The notes: generated from the letters alone by a model not told the origin. DNA of 64,000 nt from RHKX01 sp963820055 (GCA_963820055.1 CAWFYJ010000003.1:806001-870000), one strand, 5' to 3'; shown: positions 17,194 through 27,115, numbered from the stretch's first letter. Numbers and translations are program-made.

Positions 17194-17227
17194 GTCGTTC
17201 CACCATACAGTATTGTTGTTCCACGAT
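17194..17227. promoter_or_regulatory. Candidate IclR operator between divergent genes
   Basis: The entire 33-base gap between the BBE oxidase and iclR consists of two direct copies of GTYGTTCCACNAT (17194-17206 and 17215-17227) spaced 21 bases apart, about two helical turns, with the palindrome ATACAGTAT (17205-17213) between them. The second copy runs into the iclR ATG, so binding there would also block the regulator's own expression. Confidence 0.5.
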
Positions 17228-17999
17228 GCAGGACACGACTTCCAAGGAGCGAGCCGGCGGCGTCCAGGCCATCGCCCGGGCCGCAGCGGTGCTGCGCGCG
17301 CTCGAGGAGTCGCCCGACGGCTTCGCACTCGGCGACCTCGCCGAGGCCGTCGACCTCCCGAAGTCGACGGTGCACCGCCTGCTCGCCGCCCTCGCCGCCG
17401 AGGACCTCGTCGAGCTCGGCCCCGAGGGAACGGCGCGCCTCGGCGGCGGCCTCGTCCGCCTCGGCGCCGCGACGAGGCGCGGCCTGCGCTCCCGCCTCGC
17501 GCCGGTGATGCTGAAGCTGCGCCGGGAGCTCGACGAGACCGTCGACCTGGCGATCCTCGAAGGGGACGAGGTCACCTTCATCGAGCAGTTCCCGGCCCCG
17601 CAGCGCCTGCGCGCCGTCTCCGCCGTCGGTACGGCCTTCCCGGCTCACTGCACCGCCAACGGCAAGGCGCTGCTCGCCGCCCTCTCCGACGACGAACTCG
17701 AACTGCTCCTCCCCGCCCGGCTCGAGCGCTTCACCGCGCGGACGATCACCTCGCGATCGAAGCTGCTCGCTGAGATGGCGACGGTCCGCAACCGCGGCTA
17801 CGCCGTCGACGTCGAGGAGCACAGCGAGGGGATCGGCGCGGTCGGCGCGGTCGTCCGCGACTCCGGCGGCGCCGCTGCCGCGATCTCGGTGCCGGCGCCG
17901 GCGCAGCGCTTCGCCGCCCACGGCGATGCCTACGCGGCCGCGGTCGTCGCCGCCGCGGGCGAGGCGACGCGGCTGCTCGGCCGCTCCGACGCGCGATAA
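17226..17999 (+). CDS. IclR-family transcriptional regulator
   Basis: A 257-residue IclR protein: winged helix at residues 15-75 (VLRALEESPDGFALGDLAEAVDLPKSTVHRLLAAL) and an effector-binding C-terminal domain with the family signatures AHCTANGKALLA and RNRGYAVDVEEHSEGIGAVGA. No ribosome-binding site precedes the ATG, so the message may be leaderless. It is divergent from the BBE-oxidase/DAPG-hydrolase pair and most likely regulates it in response to an aromatic or organic acid. Confidence 0.9.
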   Translation: MQDTTSKERAGGVQAIARAAAVLRALEESPDGFALGDLAEAVDLPKSTVHRLLAALAAEDLVELGPEGTARLGGGLVRLGAATRRGLRSRLAPVMLKLRRELDETVDLAILEGDEVTFIEQFPAPQRLRAVSAVGTAFPAHCTANGKALLAALSDDELELLLPARLERFTARTITSRSKLLAEMATVRNRGYAVDVEEHSEGIGAVGAVVRDSGGAAAAISVPAPAQRFAAHGDAYAAAVVAAAGEATRLLGRSDAR

Positions 18000-18008
18000 T
18001 CGCTTCCC

Positions 18009-18353
18009 GTGTCCGACCTCGACAAATCGCTCGCCGTCCGTGCCGCGCTGATCCAGCTCGCCGGCGTCGCCGTGATCTCGATCGTGCTGGCCATCGCCCT
18101 CCCCCACTCGTTCTTCGAGGACTGGGGATGGATCAGCGGACCGGCGGCGTGGATCGTCTGCTCGCTGATCACCGCGACCGCCCTGCGACTGCCGCTCGGG
18201 TTGACGATGCTCGGCGCGATCCTCGCCGGCCTGCCGAGCCTCCTGGCCGTGCTCGTCGGCCTCCACTGGCTCGGCGCGCTCGTCGCGATCGTCCTCTTCG
18301 CGCTCTGGTGCGGTCGCCTCGAGCCGCGTCACGACGCACACGCCGCCGCCTGA
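18009..18353 (+). CDS. Small four-helix membrane protein, unknown
   Basis: A 114-residue protein starting at a GTG nine bases after iclR. It has about four hydrophobic segments (residues 12-29, 42-58, 62-78 and 84-102) and charged ends. No family is recognised. Proximity to iclR suggests cotranscription but there is no functional clue. Confidence 0.6.
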   Translation: MSDLDKSLAVRAALIQLAGVAVISIVLAIALPHSFFEDWGWISGPAAWIVCSLITATALRLPLGLTMLGAILAGLPSLLAVLVGLHWLGALVAIVLFALWCGRLEPRHDAHAAA

Positions 18354-18399
18354 GAGCCGGTCGACGGCCCGGCGGCCGGTATCTTCCCCGGCCTCACCC

Positions 18400-18488
18400 G
18401 GAGGGGTGACCGAGTGGCTTAAGGTGCACGATTGGAAATCGTGTGGGCGGTGAAAACTGCCTCGTGGGTTCGAATCCCACCCTCTCCG
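18400..18488 (+). tRNA. tRNA-Ser (anticodon GGA)
   Basis: A class II tRNA: acceptor GGAGGGG pairs with CCTCTCC (one G-U pair), the anticodon stem-loop CACGATTGGAAATCGTG gives GGA, there is a long variable arm, and the T arm is GTGGGTTCGAATCCCAC. The discriminator is G; CCA is not encoded. It reads UCC and UCU. Confidence 0.95.
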
Positions 18489-18587
18489 TTGACGGCCCGG
18501 GCGCACCCGAGCGCAGGGACGAGCGGAGCCGCGGCGAAGAGGTCGTCTGCGTGGTGGGGTGCCGATCGCCCGCAACGCGTGAGATGA

Positions 18588-19502
18588 CCGAGACCGCAAC
18601 AGCAACCACCGCCCGGCAGCGACCCGATCGGCGTTTCGCCGGCGGCAGCGACGCCACCGCCGAGGCCGGGACCCGGATCGTTCGCGACCACCGCTCCGAT
18701 CGTCCTTCCCGAGCGCGCCAAGCCGCGCCCGAAGCCGGCGCCGACGCGAGCGGAGCTCGAGGAGCTCGGCCGTCGCACCGCGGGCGTCGCCCATGACTTC
18801 AACAACCTGCTGTCGGTGATCATGGTCTGCGCCGGCGAGATCGCCGCGGCCGCAGGCGACCCGGTCCAGCGTGAGCGAGCCGAGGAGATCCGCGCCGCCG
18901 CCCAGCGCGGCGCCGAGCTGAGCCGCGGCCTGCTCGCCGCGGAGCAGTCGTGCGGATCCTCGACCGGAGGCGGCGACGGAGCCATCGATCCGGTCGCCGT
19001 CGACGCAGCGGTGCTCGGATCGATGAAGCTGCTCGAGCGGGCGCTCGGCCCGGCGATCCGGCTCGTCTTCAGCTCCGATGGGGCGCTTCCCGGGATCGGC
19101 CTCGCATCGACCGACCTGGTCCGGGTCCTGCTCAACCTCGCGGCGAACGCCCGCGATGCGATGCCGGGCGGCGGCACCGTCGCGATCCGCACCGGCGTCG
19201 TCTCGATACCGCCCGGCGACTACGTCCTCGGCACCGGCTGGCACGTCCGGGTCGCGTTCGCCGACAACGGCAGCGGCATGACTCCCGAGGTCGCCCAGCG
19301 CGCTCTCGAGCCCTATTTCTCGACGAAGGCCGACGCCGGCGGAAGCGGGCTCGGCCTCGCCGGCGCCTACGCGATGATCCGCGGCGCCGGGGGCGATCTG
19401 CGGATCAACTCGAGGCCCGGCAGCGGAACCACGGTCCAGATCTACCTGCCGGCGCTCGACGGCGAGGGCCGGCCGCTGGCGCTGCCCGGCACCGCGCGCT
19501 GA
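18588..19502 (+). pseudogene. Orphan histidine-kinase core without a usable start
   Basis: The frame encodes the HisKA phosphoacceptor block VAHDFNNLL (His codon at 18792) and a complete HATPase domain: LNLAANARDAM (N box), FADNGSGM, EPYFSTKADAGGSGLGLA. Between the in-frame stop at 18585 and GTG 18816, which lies after the phosphoacceptor His, there is no ATG, GTG or TTG. An ATG at 18584 opens in another frame and would join by a single-base shift. Any sensor domain is missing. It is either truncated or frameshifted. Starting at GTG 18816 would leave a 228-residue ATPase domain only. Confidence 0.6.
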
Positions 19503-19503
19503 A

Positions 19504-19951
19504 TCAGCGTCGCTCCCGGAAGAACCCGCGCAGCATCTCCCCCGCCTCCTCCCCGAGGACGCCGGGCAGGACCTCCGGCCGGTGGTTGAGCCGCGGCTCG
19601 CCGAGGACGTCGAGCGACCGATCCGGCGGCGCCCGCCTTCGGGTCGGGAGCGGCGTAGACGACGCGGGGCACGCGGGCGAGGACGATCGCGCCGGCACAC
19701 ATGGCGCACGGCTCGAGGGTCACGTAGAGGGTCGTCGCCGGAAGCCGCCAGCCGCCGAGCAGCTCCGATCCCTCGCGCAGGGCGAGGATCTCGGCGTGAG
19801 CGGTCGGGTCGCGGCGCAGTTCCCGCTCGTTGACGGCGGTCGCCAGCGGCTCGCCGTCGCGGGCGAGGACGGCGCCGATCGGGACGTCGTCGTGCTCGGG
19901 GGCGGTCGCCGCGGCCGCGAGGGCCAGGCGCATGAGCTCCTCGTCGGTCAC
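19504..19951 (-). pseudogene. tadA: tRNA-specific adenosine deaminase, frameshifted
   Basis: The gene encodes TadA, which deaminates A34 to inosine in tRNA-Arg. From GTG 19951 the protein shows TAHAEILAL (Zn ligand and catalytic Glu) and LEPCAMCAGA (two Zn cysteines), then DPKAGAAGSV. The expected ending LDVLGEPRLNHRPEVLPGV and FFRERR continues in another frame; one extra base near 19615 explains it, and the full span of 448 bases equals 149 codons plus one. tadA is normally essential, so a sequence error is more likely than true loss. It overlaps the upstream 28-codon gene by GTGA. Confidence 0.9.
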
Positions 19952-20034
19952 CAGAGCTTGGTCGCGGCGATCACCATCGACGCGACCAGGCAGATGACCA
20001 GGATCACCATCGAGATCGTCCAGGAGCGGGGCAC
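19948..20034 (-). CDS. 28-residue single-helix membrane peptide upstream of tadA
   Basis: A short frame from GTG 20034 reads MPRSWTISMVILVICLVASM followed by VIAATKLW. It is a positively charged start plus one hydrophobic helix, and its TGA overlaps the tadA GTG by four bases, a coupling pattern seen elsewhere in this window. GAGAGG lies directly before the GTG, which is too close for a normal ribosome-binding site. Size makes it easy to overlook; function unknown. Confidence 0.4.
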   Translation of the reverse strand: MPRSWTISMVILVICLVASMVIAATKLW

Positions 20035-20065
20035 CTCTCAAGCGTAAGGCTTTAGGGTGGCGCCG

Positions 20066-20800
20066 ATGGCCCTGAACCCGCTGAAGCCGATCACCGAAGA
20101 GATCGCACCCGGCGTCTGGCGCCACGCCGGCGACATCAAGCACGGGATGAACGTCTACTTCCTCGTCGAGGACGACGGCGTGACCGTCTTCGACGGCGGC
20201 ACCGCAGCGATGACCGAGGGCGTGCGCGAAGCCGCCGAGCCCTTCGGTCCGATCAAGCGGCTCCTGCTCGGTCACGGCCACGCCGACCACCGCGGCATCG
20301 CCGCCGACCTCGGCGCGCCGGTCGTCTGCCATCCCGACGAACTGGCCGACGTCGAGGGCGACGGCGGCTACCACTACTTCAAGCTCGACCGGATCCCCTA
20401 CCGCTTCCCGCGCACCGTCTACCCGAGGCTGCTCAAGCACTGGGACGGCGGCCCCGCCAAGGTCGCCGACACGGTCTCCGAGGGGGACGAGGTCGCCGGC
20501 TTCGTCGTCAAGCACTTCCCCGGGCACGCGCCCGGGCTGATCGGCCTCTGGCGGGAGAGCGATCGCGTCGCCCTCGTCAGCGACACGACCTACTTCGTCG
20601 ACTCCATGAAGTTCAAGCCGGTCGACTGGGCGAACGTCCCGAACCGCGTCTTCAACAAGGACCACGACCAGGCGATCGAGAGCCTTCGCAAGCTCGCCGC
20701 CCTCGAGCCCCGCCTCGTCGCCGCGGGCCACTCGGAGCCCGTGATCGAGGAGCCCGCCGAGATGCGGATGCTGCTCGAACAAGCGGCCAACCGCGGCTAG
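20066..20800 (+). CDS. Metallo-beta-lactamase-fold hydrolase
   Basis: A 244-residue MBL-fold protein. The metal motif is LGHGHADHRG (HxHxDH), with further ligands in HFPGHAPG, the bridging Asp in VSDTTYF and the last His in AAGHSEP. The ATG at 20066 has AGGGTGG upstream; a GTG at 20057 is also in frame. The family covers glyoxalase II-like, lactonase and other hydrolases; the YHYFKLDRIPYRFPR segment is distinctive but not assigned. Confidence 0.88.
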   Translation: MALNPLKPITEEIAPGVWRHAGDIKHGMNVYFLVEDDGVTVFDGGTAAMTEGVREAAEPFGPIKRLLLGHGHADHRGIAADLGAPVVCHPDELADVEGDGGYHYFKLDRIPYRFPRTVYPRLLKHWDGGPAKVADTVSEGDEVAGFVVKHFPGHAPGLIGLWRESDRVALVSDTTYFVDSMKFKPVDWANVPNRVFNKDHDQAIESLRKLAALEPRLVAAGHSEPVIEEPAEMRMLLEQAANRG

Positions 20801-20810
20801 ATTCAACGAA

Positions 20811-20847
20811 GTGTCAGAAACCGGCCCACCCAGCCGGTTACGGACAC
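20811..20847. terminator. Hairpin between convergent genes
   Basis: Nested inverted repeats GTGTC...GACAC and AACCGGC (20819-20825)/GCCGGTT (20833-20839) lie in the 53-base gap between the MBL hydrolase and the convergent subtilase-like gene. No U-run follows, so it may serve as a bidirectional terminator or a barrier. Confidence 0.5.
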
Positions 20848-20853
20848 ATCGCG

Positions 20854-23800
20854 TCAGTTCTTGTCGAGGACGACCTTCTCGCAGCGGACGTTGACCCGAT
20901 CCTTGCGGTCAGCCGTGACCCGGTCCCTGCCGGAGCCGCACCTGATCCGGTCCTTGACTCCGTCGGCGGCCGCGATCCTGTCGGCACCCCCGCCGCCGTT
21001 GATCCGGTCCTTACCGGCGCCGCCGTCGAGACGATCGGACCCCTCGCCACCGCGCACGCAGTCATCACCCGAGCGCCCGTCGATCCGGTCGTTGCCGGCG
21101 CGGCCCTCGATCCGATCGCCGTCCGCCGTGCCGTGGAGTCGGTCGGGGCCGGCGGTCCCGCGGAGCCGGTTCGCGCAGCTGCCGCCGACCGACGGCGCCT
21201 TCGCCTTGACCGAGACGACCCGTCCGACGTTGCCCTGCTCGTCGACTGCCCGGACCGCGACGAAACCCTTCGACTTCGGCGGGATCGCCAGCTTCTGGGT
21301 CGTGCCGGCGGGCTTCGGTGCCGGGGCGCCGCCGAGCGGCTTGGCGCCCGCGAAGCTCGTCTCGTCGATCTTCTCAGGGGCGGTCGCCATCTCGTAGTGG
21401 TCGGCGGTGCCGCAGAGCAGGTCGTCGCCCGGGGCACCGAACTGGATCTTGTCCCCCTTGACCTTCAGCGACGTCGGCGCGCCCGGCAGCACGGCGTCGC
21501 GCGAGTAGTCGCCGGAGTTGGCGTTGTCGTGGTGGAAGCGGGGCGAGGAAGAGGGCGAGCATGCCGGCGCCTCCGTCCGGTACGCGTGCACGATCCCGGA
21601 GCGGGTGATCCCGACGACGACCTTGGTCGCCGACGACTTGGTGTCTTCGGTGCCGAAGCTGCCGATCAGCGGTGTCGCGACGGTCCAGTCGGAGGTGAGC
21701 TTCGGCCAGCCGCGCGACCGCGGCCCCGGTCGGCCCGTAGGCGACGAGGTCCTGGCTGGAGCTGCCGGAGAGGACCTCCTCCCCGTCGGCGCCGTCGATG
21801 TCGGCGACGGACGGGCCGGTGAGCAGCTGGAGATCGTTGACGGTCTCGGGGAAGCCGGCGCGGAACTGGCCGGTCGAGGCGTCCCAGACGCCGAGCAGGT
21901 CCTGGCCTCCCTGATATTCGGACACCTGAAGGTCGAGGGCCTTGAACAGCCCGATCGCGCCCATCACGAAGGCCGGGTCGCTCGCCGCGGCGCCTCCCGC
22001 CGCTCCGAAGGCGGGGTTGCCGAGCGCCGGGATCAGCGGCGTGTCGCTTGCGTTCGCCGTGGCGCCGAAGTCGGGTGAGAGGGCGTTGGCCTTGCCGGAG
22101 GTGTCGCCGTAGCAGGAGGTGCCGTCGCCGTTGATCACGTATGCGGGGCCTGCAGCCGTGGCGGTCCCGACCTTGGAGCCGCTGCCACCCGAGGGGCAGT
22201 CGACGGGGCCGATCACGGGCGGCCCGGCGACTCCCTCGCCGACGATCGGCAGCGTCTCGGTGAGGAGCATCCCGACGTCGAACGGCCAGCCGGGCACGAT
22301 CGCATCGGTCGGCAACGGGTCGGCGTCGCCGCCGCCGCTCGCCTTCAGCGCGTAGACCCGCGAGTTGCCGGGATCGACGAGGCCGGCGCCGAGCAGTAGC
22401 CCGATGCCGCCCGGGTTGCCGAGGTTGAGGTCCTCGTCGTACTCCTCGTTCGTCCCGACGACCACCTCGGGCACGCCGTCGCCGGTGACGTCGCCGACGG
22501 CGGGGGTGTCGATGATCGCGCCCTGCATGAACGAGCCGGCGCCGCCCGCGAAGGTGACGGCCTGCGTCTGCGGGTCCACCGAGCCGACCTTGGCCGGGTC
22601 GACGACGAGGACCGGATAGCCGGGAGCGTCAGCGGCGCCGCCGGGTGCGGCGGGATCGGAGTCGTCGGCCTTCCATGCGTAGACGTGGCGATCCATGGCG
22701 GCGGCGATGATCTCGTCGTGTCCGTCGCCGTCGAGGTCGCCGAGGACGGGCGCTCCGAAGAATCCGTGCTGGGTCCGGTTCGTCTTGCCGTCGCGGACGT
22801 TGACGAACGGCGTCAGCGGCTTCCCGGACCAGTCCGGGTTCGACTGCTCCTCGAACACCCGGGTGCCGTCCGGCGCCCAGCCGTAGACCTTGCCCTCGGC
22901 GTCGGCGGCGTAGACCTCGGGGATTCCGTCGTCGTCGGTGTCGCCGACCGCCACGGCGGCGAGGAACGCGCCGCCGAGATCGGAGCCGACCTCGCCGCTC
23001 GCGTAGGCCGGCGAGCTCTCGTGAGCGGCGACGAAACCGGGTCGGTCGCCCCGCACGGGCCAGCCGGGCAGCTCGGCGCCGTCGGAGCCGATCGCGTGGA
23101 CGAAGCCGTTCGAGTCGGCGAACACGAGCTCGTTGCGGTTGTCGCCGTCGATGTCGGCGAAGGCCGGAGATGAGGCGCCGTCGGCACTCGGCGCCGACTC
23201 GGGGCCGCCGGTCGAGCCGGCCTCGCCGATCGTGCGCGGGAAGTCGTTGAGCAGATCCCGATCTCGGTGGAGCCAGGCGGTCCGCTGGTCCTCCCCGGTC
23301 CGCGGCGTGCCGGTGGTCGGGGTGACGACGACCTTGAAGGTGAACGCGTGCGGCGCGAAGAACGGCCGGCCGTTGCCGGTCGAGGCGGAGGCGGGCGGGA
23401 TCGGGCCGGCGAAGTCGGTGCCGGTCGGGAACCGGGCCCGGAGCGCCGCGACGTCGATCGATCCGAGGACGCCGTCGTGGGCGCTCGCGGCCGCGCCGCC
23501 GCTGTGGACGGTCGTGCCGTCGCACCAGCCGTTGCCGAGCGCCGCGAAGTCGCCCGGAGCCGGGTCGGTCGTCAGCGCGTTGTTCGGGTATTGGCCGGGC
23601 GCGACGAGGAGCTGGCAGCGGTAGGCGTCGCCGCGGGCGAAGACGGCGCCCTCGACGTCGACGGAGGCGCGCGAGGGGTCAATCTCGGCGAACCACTCGG
23701 GCGAGGTGATGTCCGCCTCGGGCGGGAGGTCGACCGGGCTCGGGGCGGCCGGATCGTCGACGACGCCCTTGACGGCGCGGTTCATGTTCGCGCGGCCGTA

Positions 23801-25363
23801 GCCGTAGAACTGGTCGAAGCCCTTCCGGGCGGGGTAGCTGGTCGACGGCACCGGCGCGCCGAACACCTGGCGATTGGCGTTGACCTGGTTGCGCAGCGCG
23901 TTGCCGGCGCCGTAGGGGCTCGTGCAGTCGGGGAGCGGCGTCGGCGAGCAGGACGGCTCGTTCGCCGAGCCGGCAGGCGAGCCCGCGAAGTCGACGTCGT
24001 CGGCCTGCGGCGCGCCGTTGAGCGTGCCGGAGGCGAGGAGCTGCTTGATCTCGTTCGGCGTGATCGGGCAGGGATCGCCGCCGACGAGGCGGCACCGCGA
24101 CTGGTCCGGATAGGGATCGAGCGCCCCGGCATCGCGGGCGTTGAGGGCGGCGCTGTAGATCAGCCCGGCGAAGCCGGCGGCGAGGCCGACCGCGTTGGAA
24201 GAGCAGGCCGTGCTCGGGATCGCGACGGTGATCTTCGCGCCGAAGTTCGTGCAGCCGTTGAAGGCGAGGTAGGACTTGTTCGGCGCGGAGCCGCCGCCGT
24301 CGCGGACCGAGTTGGCGACGATCACGTGCGGCAGACTCGACGGCCAGTTGTTGTGCTGGGCGGCCTCGTCCGCCGCCGAGGCCATCACCGTGACGCCGTG
24401 GCGGTAGGCGTACTCGACGGCGTCGCGTGCGAGGCTCGAGTTGTTGAGCGCCCCGAGCGCCTCCTGGATGATCTGGACGTCGTTGTCGGTCGCGTAGGTG
24501 ACGGCGGCGCCGAAGCGGTTGACGTCGGCGACGAAGCTGTCGCCGACCCGCAGGTACACCCCCATGCAGTTCGGGCAAGCCCCGACCTCGCCGCCGTTGT
24601 TCGCCTCCGCGGTCGAGTCCTTCGCCTCGCCGGTGCCGTGCCCGTACTGGACGTCGTCGAACGGATCGTTGTCGTCGTCGAGGAAGTCCCAGCCGACGAG
24701 GTCGTCGACGTAGCCGTTGCCATCGTCGTCGACGCCGTCGCTGAACGCGATCAGCAGGTCCTGCGGCTCGAACATCCCCGGCGGGCCGACGCCGTTCGGG
24801 CTGTCGGCCTGGACGCGACCATCGCACGAGTAGTCGAGGAGGTTGAAGACGCCGTCGCCGTTCAGGTCCCAGTCGCCGGTGTTGTCGTAGGGGCCGGCGC
24901 CGCTGCAGTCCTCGCCGGGCTCGTTCGGCGTCGCAAGCCCGCTGTTCTGCGGCTTCGGCGCCTCGCCGGTGCTGATCCGGGTCTTCATCCGCAGGTCGTT
25001 CATGTCGCCGGCGTCGTTCCACTGGATCCCCGAGTCGAGGATCGCGATCGTCACGTCGGGCCGGCCGGTCGTCGTCCGGAACGCCGTCTGGACGGCGGCG
25101 TCGGCATCGACGACGTGAGCGCCGCGGACCCCACCGAGCTCGACCGGGTTGGCGTTGTTCGCGGTGTTGGCCGGGTCCGGGGTGGCGGCGAACTTGAACG
25201 TGTTCCCTCCGAGGTCGGTCGGGACCTGGCCGGCGTTCAGGTAGAGATCGTCGTAGCCCGTCGGCGACGCGTTGCGGCTGTAGGGGAAGTCAGCGGATGC
25301 CTGCGCGGCGAGCGCGCCGGAGATGGCGAGCGCAAGAAGGGTGAGCAGCGCCGCCCCCAGCAT
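20854..25363 (-). pseudogene. Giant secreted subtilase-like protein with FG-GAP and RTX repeats, frameshifted
   Basis: About 1503 residues when one shift is corrected. A signal peptide (MLGAALLTLLALAISGALAA, start ATG 25363) precedes a peptidase-S8-like domain with ILDSGIQW (Asp) and YGHGTGEAKD (His). The serine region reads CSSNAVGLAAG in place of GTSMAAP and the oxyanion AAGN reads AADE, so protease activity is doubtful. Calcium-type loops (DWDLNGDGV, DDDGNGYVDDLVGWDF), four FG-GAP repeats (such as ADIDGDNRNELVFAD) and C-terminal RTX repeats (GTADGDRIEG) follow. The frame breaks in the CGCGCG run at 21711-21716; loss of two bases fits the span of 4510. Confidence 0.85.
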
Positions 25364-25476
25364 CGATGCACGGGGCCGCGTCGGCCGGATCGGTCCTCCC
25401 TCTCCCAAGGCCGCCGCAGCCTAACCGAGCCGGACGGGGGCCGCGCCGGTTCCGGAACCGGGCCGCGCCCGTTCGG

Positions 25477-27075
25477 CTATTCGCAGTAGTGGAGGCCGGG
25501 CGGCGGCTGCGGGTCGCGGCCGCGAATGCCGGTACAGCTCCCGAGCCGGCGCATCTTCCGGGCGAGCTTGATCCGGAGCGCGTCGTTCGGAGTGCCATCG
25601 GTGGTCGGCAGGAGGTCGTCGAGCTGGAAGGGGTCCGCCGCGATGTCGTACATCTCCGCCTCGCCGGGAACGCAGCCGGTCGTGTCGGGCGCCGAGTAGG
25701 CGACGTAGAGCTTCTCGTCCCAGCGCACACCCCGGTACTCGCAGCTCGAGCGCTCGAGGGCGATGCCGCGCGTGTCGGGAAGGCCGTCGGTGCCGAGGAT
25801 CGCCGGCATCAGCGAGCGCCCGTCCATCGTCCGGCAGCGGTCGGCCCTGACGCAGGGCGTGGCATCGGCGAGTTCGAGCAGCGTCGGGGCTACGTCGATG
25901 TTGGCGACGGGAGCGTCGGACTCGGGGACGAGCGGGGCGCCGCCGCGGTAACGGGTCGGCACGCGCACCACGAGCGGCATGTGGATGTTCTCCTCGTAGG
26001 GGAACGGCTTGCCCTTCGCGATCCGGTGCTCACCGAAGAAGTAGCCGTTGTCGGAGGTGAAGACGAAGACGGTCTTGTTGAGCTCACCCTGTGCCTTGAC
26101 CGCGTCGAAGATCTCGCCGATCCCGCGGTCGACGCCGTAGAGGGCCTCGAGGGCGCAGCGGTAGTGCTCGGTCGTCTGCGCGATCTGCTCGTCGGTCAGC
26201 TTCGGCCGGTCGCGGATGAAGGACGGCATCTCGCTGACGTCGTCCTGATTGAAGCTGGGCGGATGCGGGAGCGGAGTCGATGCGAACCTGCCGACGTCCT
26301 CGGGCGCGGGCTTCGGCGCGCCCTTGCAGGTCTCGTCGCGGCCCGGTCCGGTGTGGGGCGCGTAGTAGTCGACCTGGAGGAAGAACGGCTTGTCCTTCGC
26401 CGCGAGCCGCCCCGCCCAGGAGCGGGCGTAGGAGTTGGTGACGTCGGTCAGGTGGTCGGAGTCGTCGGTTCCGAAGCGGACCACGTGCCCGTTCTTGGAT
26501 GCCTTCCAGTCGTAGTACTTGCGCTTCTCGAGCTGGGTGAACCAGTGGTCCCAGCCGGGCGCGACGGTCCGCGGCGAGTCCTGCTCCTCGTACTTGTTGA
26601 GGAACTTGCCGATGTGTGCCGTCTTGTAGCCGCGGGCCTGAAGCCACGACGCGAGCACCTGCTTCTTCTGCTTCAGGTCGGGGTAGAAGTTGCCGAGCAC
26701 GCCGTTGTTGTGGCCGTATTGGCCGGTCATGAACGCAGCCCGGGACGGGCAGCAGAGCGGCGTCGTGACGATGAAGTCGCTGAACGAGGTCCCGTCGGCG
26801 ATCATCCGCGAGTAGAGGTTCGGCATCACCTCGGGCGACATCGTCGAGCGAGCCTGGTCGTCGGTGACGATCACGACGATGTTCGGCGGCCCCGACCCGG
26901 CCTTCGGCTTCGCGGCGTGCGCCGGGCCGCCGACAGCGGCGACGAGGATGAGCGCCGCAAGCAGGCAGGCGGCGGCACCGGCGGCGAACCGCCGACCCCC
27001 GCGGGCGGATGTCGGAGTCGAGAACACGTTCCCTGCAGACTGCAACATCGCACGGGCGTCAAAGTCGCGGCGCAT
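25477..27075 (-). CDS. Secreted sulfatase
   Basis: About 532 residues. After a signal peptide (FAAGAAACLLAALILVAAVGG) comes the sulfatase domain: NIVVIVTDDQ with two metal Asp, then PLCCPSRAAFMTGQ near residue 107, where the second Cys of CCPSR is the residue converted to formylglycine. HTGPGRDE and FTSDNGYFFGEHR complete the active site. It hydrolyses sulfate esters outside the cell. No formylglycine-generating enzyme is in the window. Starts at 27075 or 27048 are both possible. It is divergent from the cyclophilin gene with 40 bases between. Confidence 0.9.
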   Translation of the reverse strand: MRRDFDARAMLQSAGNVFSTPTSARGGRRFAAGAAACLLAALILVAAVGGPAHAAKPKAGSGPPNIVVIVTDDQARSTMSPEVMPNLYSRMIADGTSFSDFIVTTPLCCPSRAAFMTGQYGHNNGVLGNFYPDLKQKKQVLASWLQARGYKTAHIGKFLNKYEEQDSPRTVAPGWDHWFTQLEKRKYYDWKASKNGHVVRFGTDDSDHLTDVTNSYARSWAGRLAAKDKPFFLQVDYYAPHTGPGRDETCKGAPKPAPEDVGRFASTPLPHPPSFNQDDVSEMPSFIRDRPKLTDEQIAQTTEHYRCALEALYGVDRGIGEIFDAVKAQGELNKTVFVFTSDNGYFFGEHRIAKGKPFPYEENIHMPLVVRVPTRYRGGAPLVPESDAPVANIDVAPTLLELADATPCVRADRCRTMDGRSLMPAILGTDGLPDTRGIALERSSCEYRGVRWDEKLYVAYSAPDTTGCVPGEAEMYDIAADPFQLDDLLPTTDGTPNDALRIKLARKMRRLGSCTGIRGRDPQPPPGLHYCE

Positions 27076-27115
27076 CGGCCTGAACGACCTCCGGCGCTGC
27101 ACTACCCTTCGGGCC

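Noticed and set aside
23267..25489. 740-codon frame antisense to the subtilase-like gene
   Set aside because: Composition (Arg/Val/Asp/Gly repeats) is typical of a GC-rich shadow; the opposite strand has clear domains.
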